Part shown: piece after piece, positions 17,080 through 25,625 of the stretch
Numbering within the stretch: the stretch's first letter is position 1
Layout: every line of letters starts with the position of its first letter
Notes under the pieces: model-generated
What the model was told of the DNA's origin: nothing
Seen by the model: only the letters and a program-made list of their open reading frames with translations
Databases searched by the model: none
Translations under genes and position numbers: made by a program
Assembly (NCBI GenBank): GCA_019245575.1
Contig: JAFARE010000013.1
Coordinates: forward strand, 1 to 64,000
Origin: Candidatus Dormiibacterota bacterium
GTDB taxonomy: Bacteria > Chloroflexota > Dormibacteria > Aeolococcales > Aeolococcaceae
Reading direction: 5' to 3'
Length of the DNA stretch: 64,000 nucleotides

Positions 17080-17673
17080 ATGCACATGAGCCTCTCCGAC
17101 GTCGCGGCAATCCCGACGCACCCCAGCTCGTACGCGTGCATCGACCTGGTCAACAGCCGATTCACCGACTACCTCGGCCGCGGCGTGCACGACCGGCTTC
17201 CCATGCAGCCGTGGCAGACATGGTTCCTTCGCCGCCATGGCCTGCGGGTCGGCCGCGGGGAACGAATGCCGCTGCAGGAGATGCGCCGCTTCCGCGATGA
17301 GCTGCGAGCCGTTCTCGACAAGTGGAGCGCCGGGCACCGTCTGACGGCAGCCGACCTCCGCCGGATGAACCACGCGATAGCGGCCGCGGAAGTCCGCCGC
17401 CGTGTTGTCCTGGACGGGGGTGTGCCCGAGCTGCACTTCGAACCCTCGACGCATGATTGGAGCTGGGTGATGGCGTCCGTCGCGAGCTCGGCGGTTGAGC
17501 TGATGGCGTCCAGTCCCCCGGAGCGGGTGAAGACATGCGCGAATCCTGATTGCAGCTGGATGTTCCACGACGAAACGCTCAACGCGTCCCGCCGGTTCTG
17601 CTCCGGTCAGCCGTGTGGCAACCTGATCCGGATCCGCGAGTTCCGAGACCGTCAGCGCCGCGGCCGGACCTGA
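17080..17673 (+). CDS. CGNR zinc-finger regulator (ABATE domain)
   Basis: 197 residues. Residues about 1-140 form the helical ABATE-type ligand-binding domain, opening with the typical ACIDLVNSRF and ending SAVELMASSPPERVK. The C-terminal CGNR zinc finger has CANPDCSWMF, then RRFCSGQPCGNLIRIREFRD, giving four cysteines plus a basic helix. Here the finger reads C-G-N-L rather than the C-G-N-R of the name. Members are small transcription factors thought to sense stress or metabolites. It follows the strong terminator and is convergent with the lipoprotein gene downstream, so its target is not obvious from context. Confidence 0.85.
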   Translation: MHMSLSDVAAIPTHPSSYACIDLVNSRFTDYLGRGVHDRLPMQPWQTWFLRRHGLRVGRGERMPLQEMRRFRDELRAVLDKWSAGHRLTAADLRRMNHAIAAAEVRRRVVLDGGVPELHFEPSTHDWSWVMASVASSAVELMASSPPERVKTCANPDCSWMFHDETLNASRRFCSGQPCGNLIRIREFRDRQRRGRT

Positions 17674-17686
17674 GGAGGGAGGCGAT

Positions 17687-18319
17687 TCACGGGCTGCACG
17701 TCCACGTGATGACGCCCGAGAGCTCGCTGTCCGAATCGCTGCTGTACCAATTGAGGGCGTTGACCACGCCGGAGCCGTCGGGATGGACGGTCACGCTGAT
17801 CGTGGTGTCCGACGCAGCTCTGAACGCGTCCAGGAAGCCGCCATTCGATGTGTTTCCCTCGGTGACCACAGCGCCGCCCGTGACGTTGTGCCCCGTGCTG
17901 CTGTCGTATGTGCCGGCGCCCGTGTAGCCGGCCGTGACGGTGAGGTGCACGTAGACGCTCGGGTCGCCGTGCGTCTCGACTTCCGGCAGCGCAAACTCGC
18001 CGTTCGAACCCAGCCGCCCCGCAGCGTAGTCGGCGCACGAATACCCCGCCGGAGCCGGAGTGGCGGAGCCGCCAAGCACGATTTCGGGTCGCGCCGTGAA
18101 CGCCCCGCTGACGGAGTATGCCCCCGTCACGCGAACGTGACCGCTGAGTGTGGGGCCCGGAAGCCTCAGCGATGCCGTTGCATGCGGCGACAGGTTGCTG
18201 CCGGCAGCGGCAGGCCCGCACGACGCCAGAGCCAGGGAGACGCTCGCGAGCGCAATCAGCGCTGCAGTGCTCGCCCGCCCGGCCCGGAGTCCGAGCAGTG
18301 GATGTCGCCCAAGGGGCAT
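17687..18319 (-). CDS. Hypothetical lipoprotein, paralogue of the one at 61140
   Basis: About 210 residues from ATG 18319; a longer frame to 18358 adds 13 residues. Lipobox LALASC follows a hydrophobic stretch (ALIALASVSLALASC). The mature part is a beta-rich domain: SGHVRVTGAYSVSGAF, a cysteine in YSCADYA, AGYTGAGTYDSS, then VHPDGSGVVN and the C-terminus GVITWTCS. The lipoprotein at 61140 has the same order of motifs (GYQGPGTYSSA, RPDGSGMFQF, GTVSWTCS). Two conserved cysteines could form a disulfide. The role is unknown; it probably sits on the outer face of the membrane. Confidence 0.65.
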   Translation of the reverse strand: MPLGRHPLLGLRAGRASTAALIALASVSLALASCGPAAAGSNLSPHATASLRLPGPTLSGHVRVTGAYSVSGAFTARPEIVLGGSATPAPAGYSCADYAAGRLGSNGEFALPEVETHGDPSVYVHLTVTAGYTGAGTYDSSTGHNVTGGAVVTEGNTSNGGFLDAFRAASDTTISVTVHPDGSGVVNALNWYSSDSDSELSGVITWTCSP

Positions 18320-18376
18320 TGCGTCGCACAGTCTACGCGTAACGCTCGTTTGCCTCAAGCGAGCGTTACTACGGCC

Positions 18377-20281
18377 TCAGGAGCTGCCGGCGGTCGCCTG
18401 CACGGAGCGAATCAGCTCCGCGATGCTCCATGCCTGCGCAACGCATCCCCGCGGGGCGTAGGGCGGCTCGGCGTCGAAGATCTCGTTCAGTTGCCCCGCG
18501 CACCCACCGTCGAGGGAGCCGATCAGATTCTGTGCCATCGCGCGAGCGGGCGACGGGTCCCTTCCCGCTCGGCGCAGACTGTCGACGTACGGTCCGATCA
18601 ACCACGGCCAGACCGTGCCCTGGTGGTAGGCGGCGTCGCGGGCGAGCCGGTCGCCGTCGTAGCGAGGCTTGTACGCCGGATCGGCGGGAGAGAGGGTGCG
18701 CAGGCCGACGGGCGTGACCAGATGATTGTGGACCGCGTGCAGCACGCCGTCCCATCGTGCTTCGTCGAGAATGGGATGCTCGAGGGAGAGCGCGAACAGC
18801 TGGTTGGGCCGGCAGCTCGAATCGTCGCCTTCGTCGCCGTCGACCACATCATGGAGACAGCGTGCGGCTGGATTCCAGAAGCGCCGGTTGAATGACGTGC
18901 GGGCGAGTTCCGCGCGCGCCGCGAGCGCCCGCGAATCTGCCCTGTCGCCGAAGGTGCGCTCCCAATCCGCGAGCAGCTTCAGCGCGTTGTACCAGAGTGC
19001 CTGCAGCTCCACCGCCTTGCCGCGACGCGGCGTCACCACCCAGTCGCCGACCTTGGCGTCCATCCAGGTGAGGGGAACGCCGGCCGCGCCCTGGCTGAGG
19101 AGGCCGTCCGCCGGATCCACCCGGATGCTGAAGTCGGTGCCCTTCACATGCCACGCGACGACGTTGCGCAGCACGGGGAGCAGTTGCGCGACCATCGCCG
19201 CGTCGCCGGTCGTTGCTGCGTATCGATGCAGCGCGTGAAACATCCAGAGCGTCGCATCTGCCGTGTGGTACTCGGGCTCGCCGTGGTCCGGGAAATAGTT
19301 GGGGATGAGGCCACGGCGCACGTGACGCACCGCCTCCCGCAGGGTCGCCGCCGCTGCATCCCAGCGTCCTGTGCGCAACGCCAGACCTTCCAGTCCGATC
19401 ATGGTGTCGCGCCCCCACCGTCCGAACCAGTGGTACCCCGCGATCACACCGTCCGGGGCTGCGGCGCCTCCGGGGGTGCGCGTCACCAGGAACTGATCGG
19501 CAGCGAGCACGAGCTGCGGCGGCAGCGGCTCCCCGCTGTGGGCGGCGGCAGTGGCGAGAATTCGCTCGCGGCGCGCACGTTCGGGCGCAAGCGCGATGTG
19601 GTTCCGCTGCTGCGGTTCCATCGGGCCGGCGGACGTCAAGCATGCCGTGAAGACGGCGCCCGCCGGGGCGACCTCCATGTCGAAGTGTCCCGGCGACCAC
19701 AGCCAACCCTTGGAGGGATAGCCGCGCTGCGCCTCCATCGGATACTCCTGCTCCGTGCCGTCCTCACCGGCGGCGAAACGCCCGCCGCCGGCCCGCAACC
19801 GGACGGTCAGCTCGCCGCGTTCCCGCTCGAACACGCAGTCCACGCCGTCAACCGAGTGCTGCACGGCCGCGGGCGAGTGCATCTGGGTCACGTCATCCTC
19901 GAGCTCGCGCACGTCGAACCAGGGCCGCACACCAAGGGACACGGCGGTCGCGCGCTCCAGGACGCGGTAGTGCACCGCGACGGCATTCTCCTGATGGCCC
20001 ATCACCACGCGCCGCTCGACGGTCGTGTCCCCCTTGCGAAGCGTCCACACGGGGAGACCGAGCTCCAAGCGAAACCCGAGCAGCGCCGCGCCGTCGAACC
20101 CGTCGTCGAGGCGGCTCAGCACCACCGTCCTGTCGTCACCCTCGGCTGCCACGAGCAGGGCGTGATACCTGCGCGAGAGCGTCATCGCGACGGTGGCCGA
20201 GGCGAATCCGCCCAGGCCGTTGGTCACGAGCCACTCGAGAGGGCCCTGGCTTCCGGCGGAACGAGGGTTCACCATCTTCAT
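18377..20281 (-). CDS. Glycogen debranching enzyme / amylo-alpha-1,6-glucosidase
   Basis: About 634 residues from ATG 20281 (ATG 20275 also possible). N-terminal GDE domain: LEWLVTNGLGGFASATVAMTLSRRYHALLV, a signature of this family. The (alpha/alpha)6 C-terminal catalytic domain starts at about residue 250, with IAGYHWFGRWGRDTMIGLEG, LIPNYFPD, TADATLWMFHAL and YHQGTVWPWLIGPY. It hydrolyses alpha-1,6 branch points of glycogen or maltodextrin in the cytoplasm. The gene is back-to-back with a GH13 gene with only about 31 bases between starts, so the two must share regulatory DNA; together they suggest glycogen-to-trehalose or storage-glucan turnover. Confidence 0.9.
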   Translation of the reverse strand: MKMVNPRSAGSQGPLEWLVTNGLGGFASATVAMTLSRRYHALLVAAEGDDRTVVLSRLDDGFDGAALLGFRLELGLPVWTLRKGDTTVERRVVMGHQENAVAVHYRVLERATAVSLGVRPWFDVRELEDDVTQMHSPAAVQHSVDGVDCVFERERGELTVRLRAGGGRFAAGEDGTEQEYPMEAQRGYPSKGWLWSPGHFDMEVAPAGAVFTACLTSAGPMEPQQRNHIALAPERARRERILATAAAHSGEPLPPQLVLAADQFLVTRTPGGAAAPDGVIAGYHWFGRWGRDTMIGLEGLALRTGRWDAAAATLREAVRHVRRGLIPNYFPDHGEPEYHTADATLWMFHALHRYAATTGDAAMVAQLLPVLRNVVAWHVKGTDFSIRVDPADGLLSQGAAGVPLTWMDAKVGDWVVTPRRGKAVELQALWYNALKLLADWERTFGDRADSRALAARAELARTSFNRRFWNPAARCLHDVVDGDEGDDSSCRPNQLFALSLEHPILDEARWDGVLHAVHNHLVTPVGLRTLSPADPAYKPRYDGDRLARDAAYHQGTVWPWLIGPYVDSLRRAGRDPSPARAMAQNLIGSLDGGCAGQLNEIFDAEPPYAPRGCVAQAWSIAELIRSVQATAGSS

Positions 20282-20312
20282 GGTGCACCCATCGATCACC
20301 GTGGAGTGACCC

Positions 20313-21959
20313 GTGCAGGAGGTCTGGTACAAGCGGGCCGTCATCTACAGCGTCGACGTCGACGCGTTCCAGGACAGCAACGGCGATGGCGTCGGTGACC
20401 TCCCCGGACTGATCAGCCGGCTCGACTACATCGCCTCGCTGGGCGCGACATGCCTCTGGCTCAACCCGATCCATCCGACGCCGGGGCGCGACGATGGCTA
20501 TGACATCACGGATTACTTCAGCGTCGATCCTCGGATCGGCTCGCTGGGCGACTTCGTGGATCTCATCGAGGCTGCAGCCGACCGCGGGCTGCGCGTGATG
20601 ATCGACCTCGTGATCAACCACACCTCGGACCAGCACCCGTGGTTCCAGGCTTCTCGTTCCAGCCGTGATTCGCCCTTTCGCGACTGGTATGTCTGGTCTG
20701 ACTCTGAGCCGGAGCACAAGGACGAGGGCATTGTGTTCCCCGGCAGCCAGCGGGAGACGTGGACCAGGGACCGGCGCGCGAAAGCGTGGTACTTCCACCG
20801 CTTCTACGACTTCGAACCGTCGCTCAACCATGCCAATCCCGATGTGTGGAACGAGATGCGACGCGTGGTGTCGTTCTGGCTGCATCTCGGGGTGGCGGGC
20901 TTCCGTCTCGATGCGCTGCCGTTCGTCATCGAGCAGCCCGATCCGCATTCGGCCGAGGCGCCGCGCGTGTACGAGCGCCTGCGCGACATGCGCCGCTGGT
21001 TCTCCTGGTCTCGCGGCGATGCGGTCGCGCTTGCCGAGGCGAACGTGGCCGACGACGAGATCCTCAAGTACGTGGGCAGCGCCCCGGGCAACGACGACCG
21101 CATGCACATGCTCTTCAACTTCCGCCTCAACGCTCGAATCGCGCTTGCACTGGCGCGAAGGGAGGCGCAGCCGGTCGTCTGGGCGCTGCGCACCGCGCCG
21201 GCGCTGCCCGAGACGGCGCAATGGGCGACGTTCATTCGCAACCACGACGAGGAGGACCTGAGTCAGCTGAGCGAGGAGGAGCGCGGCGAGATCTTCAAGG
21301 TGTTCGCGCCGGACGAATCGATGCAGCTCTACGGACGCGGCATCCGTCGCCGGCTCGCGCCGATGCTCGGCGGCGACAGACGCTGGCTGGAGCTCGCCTA
21401 CAGCCTGCAGTTCACGCTGCCGGGAACTCCTGTCCTCCGCTACGGCGAGGAGATCGGAATGGGCGAGAACCTGGCCCTGCACGAGCGTGATGCCATACGT
21501 ACGCCGATGCAGTGGTCGGACGCGTCCAACGCGGGGTTCTCCACCGCAGAGCCGGACAGCATGATCCGCCCGGTCGTCGATGAGGGCGAGTTCGCGTATA
21601 CGAAGGTCAACGTCGCCTTCCAGCGACGCGACGAGAACTCATTGCTCCTGTGGATGCAGCGTCTGCTGCGCACATTGCGCGAATGCCCGGAGGTGGGGGA
21701 GACGTCCTGCGAGGTGTTCGACTCCGGAGCCGCGCCGATCCTGATTCATCGCTTTGCGGGGCCTCACGGGGCGATGCTCTTCATCCACAATCTCGATGAG
21801 GCCGAGCAGACGGTGGACGTGGCGAGTGCGGTGACCGAAGGCGATGCGCCCTCCGAGTCGTTCGCCGACGCCGACTACGGACGCCTGCCTCTGCCCTTGA
21901 CGACGCTGAAGGTCAACGGCTTCGGTTACCGCTGGATCCGGCTGCGCTTCATCCCCTGA
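20313..21959 (+). CDS. GH13 alpha-glucan enzyme, trehalose-synthase-like
   Basis: 548 residues from GTG 20313 (its own AGGAGG lies just inside the start; the upstream ribosome site is poor). A complete GH13 barrel is visible: IYSVDVDAFQDSNGDGVGDL at the N-terminus, IDLVINHTSDQHPWF, nucleophile Asp200 in GFRLDALPF, acid/base Glu242 in LAEANV and Asp312 in RNHDEEDL. The region ERDAIRTPMQWSDASNAGFS is typical of trehalose synthase and oligo-1,6-glucosidase relatives. It would rearrange or hydrolyse maltose-type sugars; trehalose synthase (maltose to trehalose) is the best match. No signal peptide, so cytoplasmic. Confidence 0.85.
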   Translation: MQEVWYKRAVIYSVDVDAFQDSNGDGVGDLPGLISRLDYIASLGATCLWLNPIHPTPGRDDGYDITDYFSVDPRIGSLGDFVDLIEAAADRGLRVMIDLVINHTSDQHPWFQASRSSRDSPFRDWYVWSDSEPEHKDEGIVFPGSQRETWTRDRRAKAWYFHRFYDFEPSLNHANPDVWNEMRRVVSFWLHLGVAGFRLDALPFVIEQPDPHSAEAPRVYERLRDMRRWFSWSRGDAVALAEANVADDEILKYVGSAPGNDDRMHMLFNFRLNARIALALARREAQPVVWALRTAPALPETAQWATFIRNHDEEDLSQLSEEERGEIFKVFAPDESMQLYGRGIRRRLAPMLGGDRRWLELAYSLQFTLPGTPVLRYGEEIGMGENLALHERDAIRTPMQWSDASNAGFSTAEPDSMIRPVVDEGEFAYTKVNVAFQRRDENSLLLWMQRLLRTLRECPEVGETSCEVFDSGAAPILIHRFAGPHGAMLFIHNLDEAEQTVDVASAVTEGDAPSESFADADYGRLPLPLTTLKVNGFGYRWIRLRFIP

Positions 21960-21990
21960 TGCGCGGCGGCCGGGCGGTACAGTTGCTCAC

Positions 21991-22611
21991 GTGTACGTTC
22001 CGCGCCCCTTCGCTCTCGATCAGGACGAGACCCATGCGCTGCTGGGGTCACTGCGCGCCGGCCACCTGGTGACCGCGACGCGCCAGGGTTTGCTGGCGAC
22101 GCTCGTGCCATTCATCCATGACGTCGCGGCGGGGGAACACGGAGCGCTGCTCGGGCACGTCGCCCGGGCCAATCCGCAATGGGAGCAGCCGGTTGCCGGC
22201 GAGGCCCTTGTAATCGCGCAGGGTCCCGATGGATACATCTCGCCGTCCTGGTACGCCGCGACCAGGGAGCACGGGCGCGTCGTCCCCACATGGGACTACG
22301 TCGTGCTGCACGTGCATGGCACGTTGCGCTTCCACGACGATGTCAGCTTCGTTCGCGACGTCGTGGAGCGGCTGACCGAGCGATTTGAGAGCCCGTCATC
22401 CGCGCCGTGGAGCGTGGCTGACGCGCCCGGCGAATACATCGAACGGCAGCTGCGCGCGATCGTCGGTTTCGAACTCACGGTGACAAGGGTTGAAGCGTCC
22501 GCGAAGCTCAGTCAGAACCGGGCGGCCGACATCGACGGTGTCACCCAGGGGCTGCGCCGGCGGGGCGACGCGGCCCTGGCTGACGAGGTGGAGCGACACC
22601 GGCCCCGCTGA
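21991..22611 (+). CDS. PaiB-family FMN-binding protein
   Basis: 206 residues, beginning MYVPRPFALDQDETHALL (GTG start), with LLGHVARANPQW, IAQGPDGYISPSWYA and PTWDYVVLHVHG: the standard order of motifs in PaiB. It is a split-barrel flavin-binding fold. Named for B. subtilis PaiB, a proposed negative regulator of sporulation and protease genes, but the biochemical role is unsettled. A TACAGT box lies 7 bases before the GTG (21978-21983) with no Shine-Dalgarno sequence, so the mRNA is probably leaderless. Confidence 0.85.
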   Translation: MYVPRPFALDQDETHALLGSLRAGHLVTATRQGLLATLVPFIHDVAAGEHGALLGHVARANPQWEQPVAGEALVIAQGPDGYISPSWYAATREHGRVVPTWDYVVLHVHGTLRFHDDVSFVRDVVERLTERFESPSSAPWSVADAPGEYIERQLRAIVGFELTVTRVEASAKLSQNRAADIDGVTQGLRRRGDAALADEVERHRPR

Positions 22612-23479
22612 GGACCTCGCGCAACCGGTGCGCGAATGCCTCCGGCTTGCCGGCGTACGGGGTGTCGCCGCCGACGAAGCCGCCGTGATGGCTGGGGAAG
22701 ACGGCTGCCTCCTGACCGAGCCGGTGAGCAGCCGCCACCGATGCGCGCCCGGTGAAGGTCCCGGCCGACTCTTCGCCGGCTCCGATGACGATCCGGGTTG
22801 GCGCTGCGGCGAGCGCGTCCCAGTCAGGCTCATAGCTGCTCACCGGCCAGGATCTCTCGGAGAGCAGCGGGTCGTCGCGTGAGCCGTCGTCATCACCCGG
22901 CATTCCGTACTGCGCGGGACTCGGTACGGCCCGCGCGAAGAACTCATCGGTGAACTCTCCCCGCCACGACGTCATGTCGATGAACGCCGCCATGCCGGCG
23001 CCCCACCCGTGCGTCAGATATGCGTCGCGAAAGCGAGCCACGGCGCGCGCGGCAGCCTCAGCATCCGGCAGCACGCCGACCAGCGGGGGTTCGTGTGCCA
23101 CCAGCGCGGTGACGTCGCCGGGATAGGCGGTCACCAGCGCGAGTGCGGTGACAGCGCCGCCGCTGCTGGCGAACATCTCAACCGGACCGGCGTCGAGTGC
23201 CTGGATGACTGCGTGCACATCGGAAGCCTGCACCGCGGGCACACTGTCGTTGCGGCCGTCGGTGCGAACGCTGCGCCCGAGGCCGCGCGGGTCATAGGTG
23301 ATCACCGTGCGGTCGGGAAAGTGCGATGCCAGCGCGCGAAAGCCGCCGGCATCCATCGGTTGCCCGATCATGAAGAGCGGTGGGCGTCCGTCGGCTGGGA
23401 GGGGGCCCTGGACGTCGTAGACGATCGCCGCCCCAGCAGTTTCGAGTGTGTGCGTCGCCACGCCGGTTGCTTGCACCAC
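22541..23479 (-). CDS. Alpha/beta hydrolase
   Basis: 312 residues from GTG 23479, placed directly after the stop of the SRPBCC gene; the frame continues upstream to 23674 only as overlap. Typical fold features: oxyanion region PLFMIGQPMDAGGF, strand VITYDPRGLGRS, nucleophile elbow MFASSGGAV (Ser in S-S-G-G), and late His in FPSHHGGFVG. The substrate is unknown. It is third in an ArsR-SRPBCC-hydrolase operon. Its 3' end overlaps the end of the convergent paiB gene by about 70 bases. Confidence 0.8.
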   Translation of the reverse strand: MVQATGVATHTLETAGAAIVYDVQGPLPADGRPPLFMIGQPMDAGGFRALASHFPDRTVITYDPRGLGRSVRTDGRNDSVPAVQASDVHAVIQALDAGPVEMFASSGGAVTALALVTAYPGDVTALVAHEPPLVGVLPDAEAAARAVARFRDAYLTHGWGAGMAAFIDMTSWRGEFTDEFFARAVPSPAQYGMPGDDDGSRDDPLLSERSWPVSSYEPDWDALAAAPTRIVIGAGEESAGTFTGRASVAAAHRLGQEAAVFPSHHGGFVGGDTPYAGKPEAFAHRLREVLSGAGVAPPRQPGPRRPAGAAPG

Positions 23480-23480
23480 G

Positions 23481-23984
23481 TCAGCCCTCGAGCAGCTGCT
23501 CGAGCTTGTCGAGCTGCTCCGACCAGCCCTGCTCAGCGCCGGCCATCGCGTCAGCCGGCGGCATCGGGTCGAAGTACGACTGCCGCATGGTGATCGCCGT
23601 TCCGCCGTCGCGAGCCTGGAACGTGAGCTCGATGAGTGTTGCGAAGATCTCTCCCTCCTCGTCGTTGATCGCACGACCGCTCATCACGAGGCGACGTGGA
23701 CGGTCGATCTCGTAGTACTCACCGCCGAGGTAGTGCGAGAACTTCGCCTCCGCCGGAGTGGAGCTCGGCCACTCCATCGCCAGCCGGTACGTCCCGCCGA
23801 CGCGCAGGTCGACCTCGGCGGCGGGACAGGAGAAGCCCTTGGGCCACCACCACTTCTCGAGCTGCTCGGGTTCTGTGAACGCGTCGAAGACCCGCTCCGG
23901 CGAGGCGTTGACGGTTCGCTCGACGACCAGCTGCTTGACGGGCGTTGCAGAGCGGACATCCACTCGGACACTGGCTTCAGGCAT
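23481..23984 (-). CDS. SRPBCC / AHSA1-like protein
   Basis: 167 residues. Opens with VERTVNASPERVFDAFTEPE and KWWWPKGF, then GGTYRLAM, GEYYEIDRPRRLVMS and ends GWSEQLDKLEQLL, the AHSA1/START-like pattern. These proteins have a large hydrophobic ligand cavity. In many bacteria such a gene follows an ArsR regulator exactly as here; the 5' end overlaps the ArsR gene by 8 bases, so they are co-transcribed. Confidence 0.88.
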   Translation of the reverse strand: MPEASVRVDVRSATPVKQLVVERTVNASPERVFDAFTEPEQLEKWWWPKGFSCPAAEVDLRVGGTYRLAMEWPSSTPAEAKFSHYLGGEYYEIDRPRRLVMSGRAINDEEGEIFATLIELTFQARDGGTAITMRQSYFDPMPPADAMAGAEQGWSEQLDKLEQLLEG

Positions 23985-24333
23985 CGCGGTTCTCCTCTGA
24001 TGTTGTTGCTTCCGGTTGGCTGGCGAGATGTGTCTCGAGACGGTCGAAACGGTCGGACCATTCCGCGTGCGTGCGGCGGAGCCAATCGTCGACGGGGAGG
24101 AGGCCCTCGAGCCGCAAGCGCGCTGGGCGCCGCTGGCCGTCGCGGCCCCGGGCGATCAGGCCGGCCCGTTCCAGGACCTTCAGATGCTTGGTGATGGCCG
24201 GCTGCGTCAGCGGGGACCCCCCGGCGAGCTCGACCACCCCGGCGTCGCCGGCGCCCAGGCGCTGCAGAATTGCCCGTCGCGTCGGATCGGCCAGGGCGGC
24301 GAACGCTCGGTCCAGGGGGTCATCCGGTGGCAT
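23977..24333 (-). CDS. ArsR-family winged-helix repressor
   Basis: 118 residues from ATG 24333; an earlier in-frame ATG (24369) would place coding sequence across the probable operator. FAALADPTRRAILQRL, LTQPAITKHLKVLERAGLI and GRDGQRRPARL are the usual helix-turn-helix and wing. The metal-binding ELCVCD motif is absent, so it is likely a non-metal ArsR of the type paired with AHSA1 proteins. It probably represses its own operon through the palindromes at 24342-24360. Confidence 0.88.
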   Translation of the reverse strand: MPPDDPLDRAFAALADPTRRAILQRLGAGDAGVVELAGGSPLTQPAITKHLKVLERAGLIARGRDGQRRPARLRLEGLLPVDDWLRRTHAEWSDRFDRLETHLASQPEATTSEENRDA

Positions 24334-24341
24334 TACCCACA

Positions 24342-24360
24342 GGTTATATAACCGATCGGT
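24342..24360. promoter_or_regulatory. Probable ArsR operator overlapping the operon promoter
   Basis: Two perfect palindromes sharing three bases: GGTTATATAACC (24342-24353) and ACCGATCGGT (24351-24360). They lie 9 bases upstream of the ArsR ATG. The first contains the best -10 candidate on the minus strand (TATATA/TATAAC), so binding would block transcription directly. The AT-rich centre stands out in this GC-rich DNA. Confidence 0.65.
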
Positions 24361-24398
24361 AAAATGCAACCCTACCGGGCTTGACCTGCCGCGCGCGC

Positions 24399-25625
24399 CT
24401 AGCGGCAGGGGCCGGAGATGCTCACGCCCGGGGCTCCGCTGGCGCTGGTGCGGATGGACGCCATCGCGCGCAGGCCCTCGCCTGGCTGGTAGCGCCAGAG
24501 GGTCCCGTCGTCGCCTGCGAGCCAGACGTCGCCGCCGTCGATAGCTGAGAGCGGCGACAGGTTGTCTGCCACGCCCACGTCGCCGATGCGCCCCTGGTTG
24601 AGGATCTCACTGTTGTGCGGTGATGTCAGCACCAGCGTGCGCTCGTCAATGCCCCCGCGCGCGTCGGGGGCGATGTGCTCGATGTCGCGGGTTGCCACCT
24701 GGATGATGGGCTGGCCCGCGGCGGTCTCTCCCACCGGTTGCGCGGCTCCAGCACCGTCGATGCGCCCGTCGAACCACGTTGTGGTGACGCCGTCGCGCAG
24801 GTCGTAACGGCTCACGACGCTGACGTCGCTGGCCGGGTCATACACCTGCAGATAGACCGCATCGGTCCCGCCTTGATAGCCGGCCATTGAGCTCTCCATG
24901 GCGGAGACGTGCGGGTAGACGGGCAGCGGCAGCGCGCGAACGGTCCCCGTATGCGGATCGAGCAGTGAGATGGGCATGGTCTCGCGTGGACCGGACGCGG
25001 CCGGTGTGGTGTCGAGGAGCACGATGCCCTCCGGGGAGAACCCCAGTGGCGAGAGGTAGCCGTTGGCCTGCTTGAGAATCGCGTGCGTTCCGCCGGCATC
25101 GACGACGGCGATACCGGGTTGAGACGGGTCGAGGCCACCGGTAACGTAGGAATTGCCATCAGGCGACACCATCTGCGGCGTGGTGTCCACCCAGCGGTGG
25201 AGACCCGGCACGTATGTGTTGCCCGTGGTCGTCACCGGGTGAAAGGCGACGTGCCCCGCGTCGAAGCTGACGAATCCAGTTGCGCTCGGATCGCTCAGGG
25301 CCGACAGCGCGATCGTGCAGTTCAGCTGTTCGCCGGCCGGGAGGACGTACACGGAGAGCGAGGCGGAGGCTGCGGGTGATGCGTGCGTGCCGACGCGGGT
25401 GCGCACGAGAAGCACGGCTGAAACCGCAACCATGACGGCGACCGCCGCTGCCAGCAGCCGTCTCGCGAGACGTCGCCTGCGGATTGCTGTGATCGGATCA
25501 CCCAGATTCCTGAACGCGGTCGCGCTCGGCACCGCAGCATGTGGCCTGGCCGCGGGTGGCGTGACGCTCTCGTACAAAGCCCGAAGCGTGGCCTCGAGCT
25601 CCGCGGCCTCGGTGTCAGTGCTCAT
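24399..25625 (-). CDS. Membrane-anchored anti-sigma-like protein with propeller-like sensor domain
   Basis: 408 residues. The first 50 residues are cytoplasmic, followed by IRRRRLARRLLAAAVAVMVA, a single membrane helix at about 50-75. The remaining 330 residues are extracytoplasmic and rich in strand-turn repeats (MVSPDGNSYVTGG, LGFSPEGIVLLD, GGDVWLAGDDGTLWRYQPGE), like a beta-propeller. Its ATG overlaps the stop of the ECF sigma gene (ATGA). Placement and topology suggest it holds the sigma factor at the membrane until an outside signal arrives; I see no HxxxCxxC zinc motif, so the anti-sigma role rests on context. Confidence 0.6.
   Translation of the reverse strand: MSTDTEAAELEATLRALYESVTPPAARPHAAVPSATAFRNLGDPITAIRRRRLARRLLAAAVAVMVAVSAVLLVRTRVGTHASPAASASLSVYVLPAGEQLNCTIALSALSDPSATGFVSFDAGHVAFHPVTTTGNTYVPGLHRWVDTTPQMVSPDGNSYVTGGLDPSQPGIAVVDAGGTHAILKQANGYLSPLGFSPEGIVLLDTTPAASGPRETMPISLLDPHTGTVRALPLPVYPHVSAMESSMAGYQGGTDAVYLQVYDPASDVSVVSRYDLRDGVTTTWFDGRIDGAGAAQPVGETAAGQPIIQVATRDIEHIAPDARGGIDERTLVLTSPHNSEILNQGRIGDVGVADNLSPLSAIDGGDVWLAGDDGTLWRYQPGEGLRAMASIRTSASGAPGVSISGPCR

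Noticed and set aside
15263..17110. 615-codon antisense frame across the secreted protein gene
   Set aside because: Arg/Val-rich shadow with no signal or motif; the plus strand has a promoter, signal peptide and terminator.
20136..21482. Long antisense frame across the GH13 gene
   Set aside because: The GH13 catalytic residues are all on the plus strand; the antisense frame has no start context or domain.
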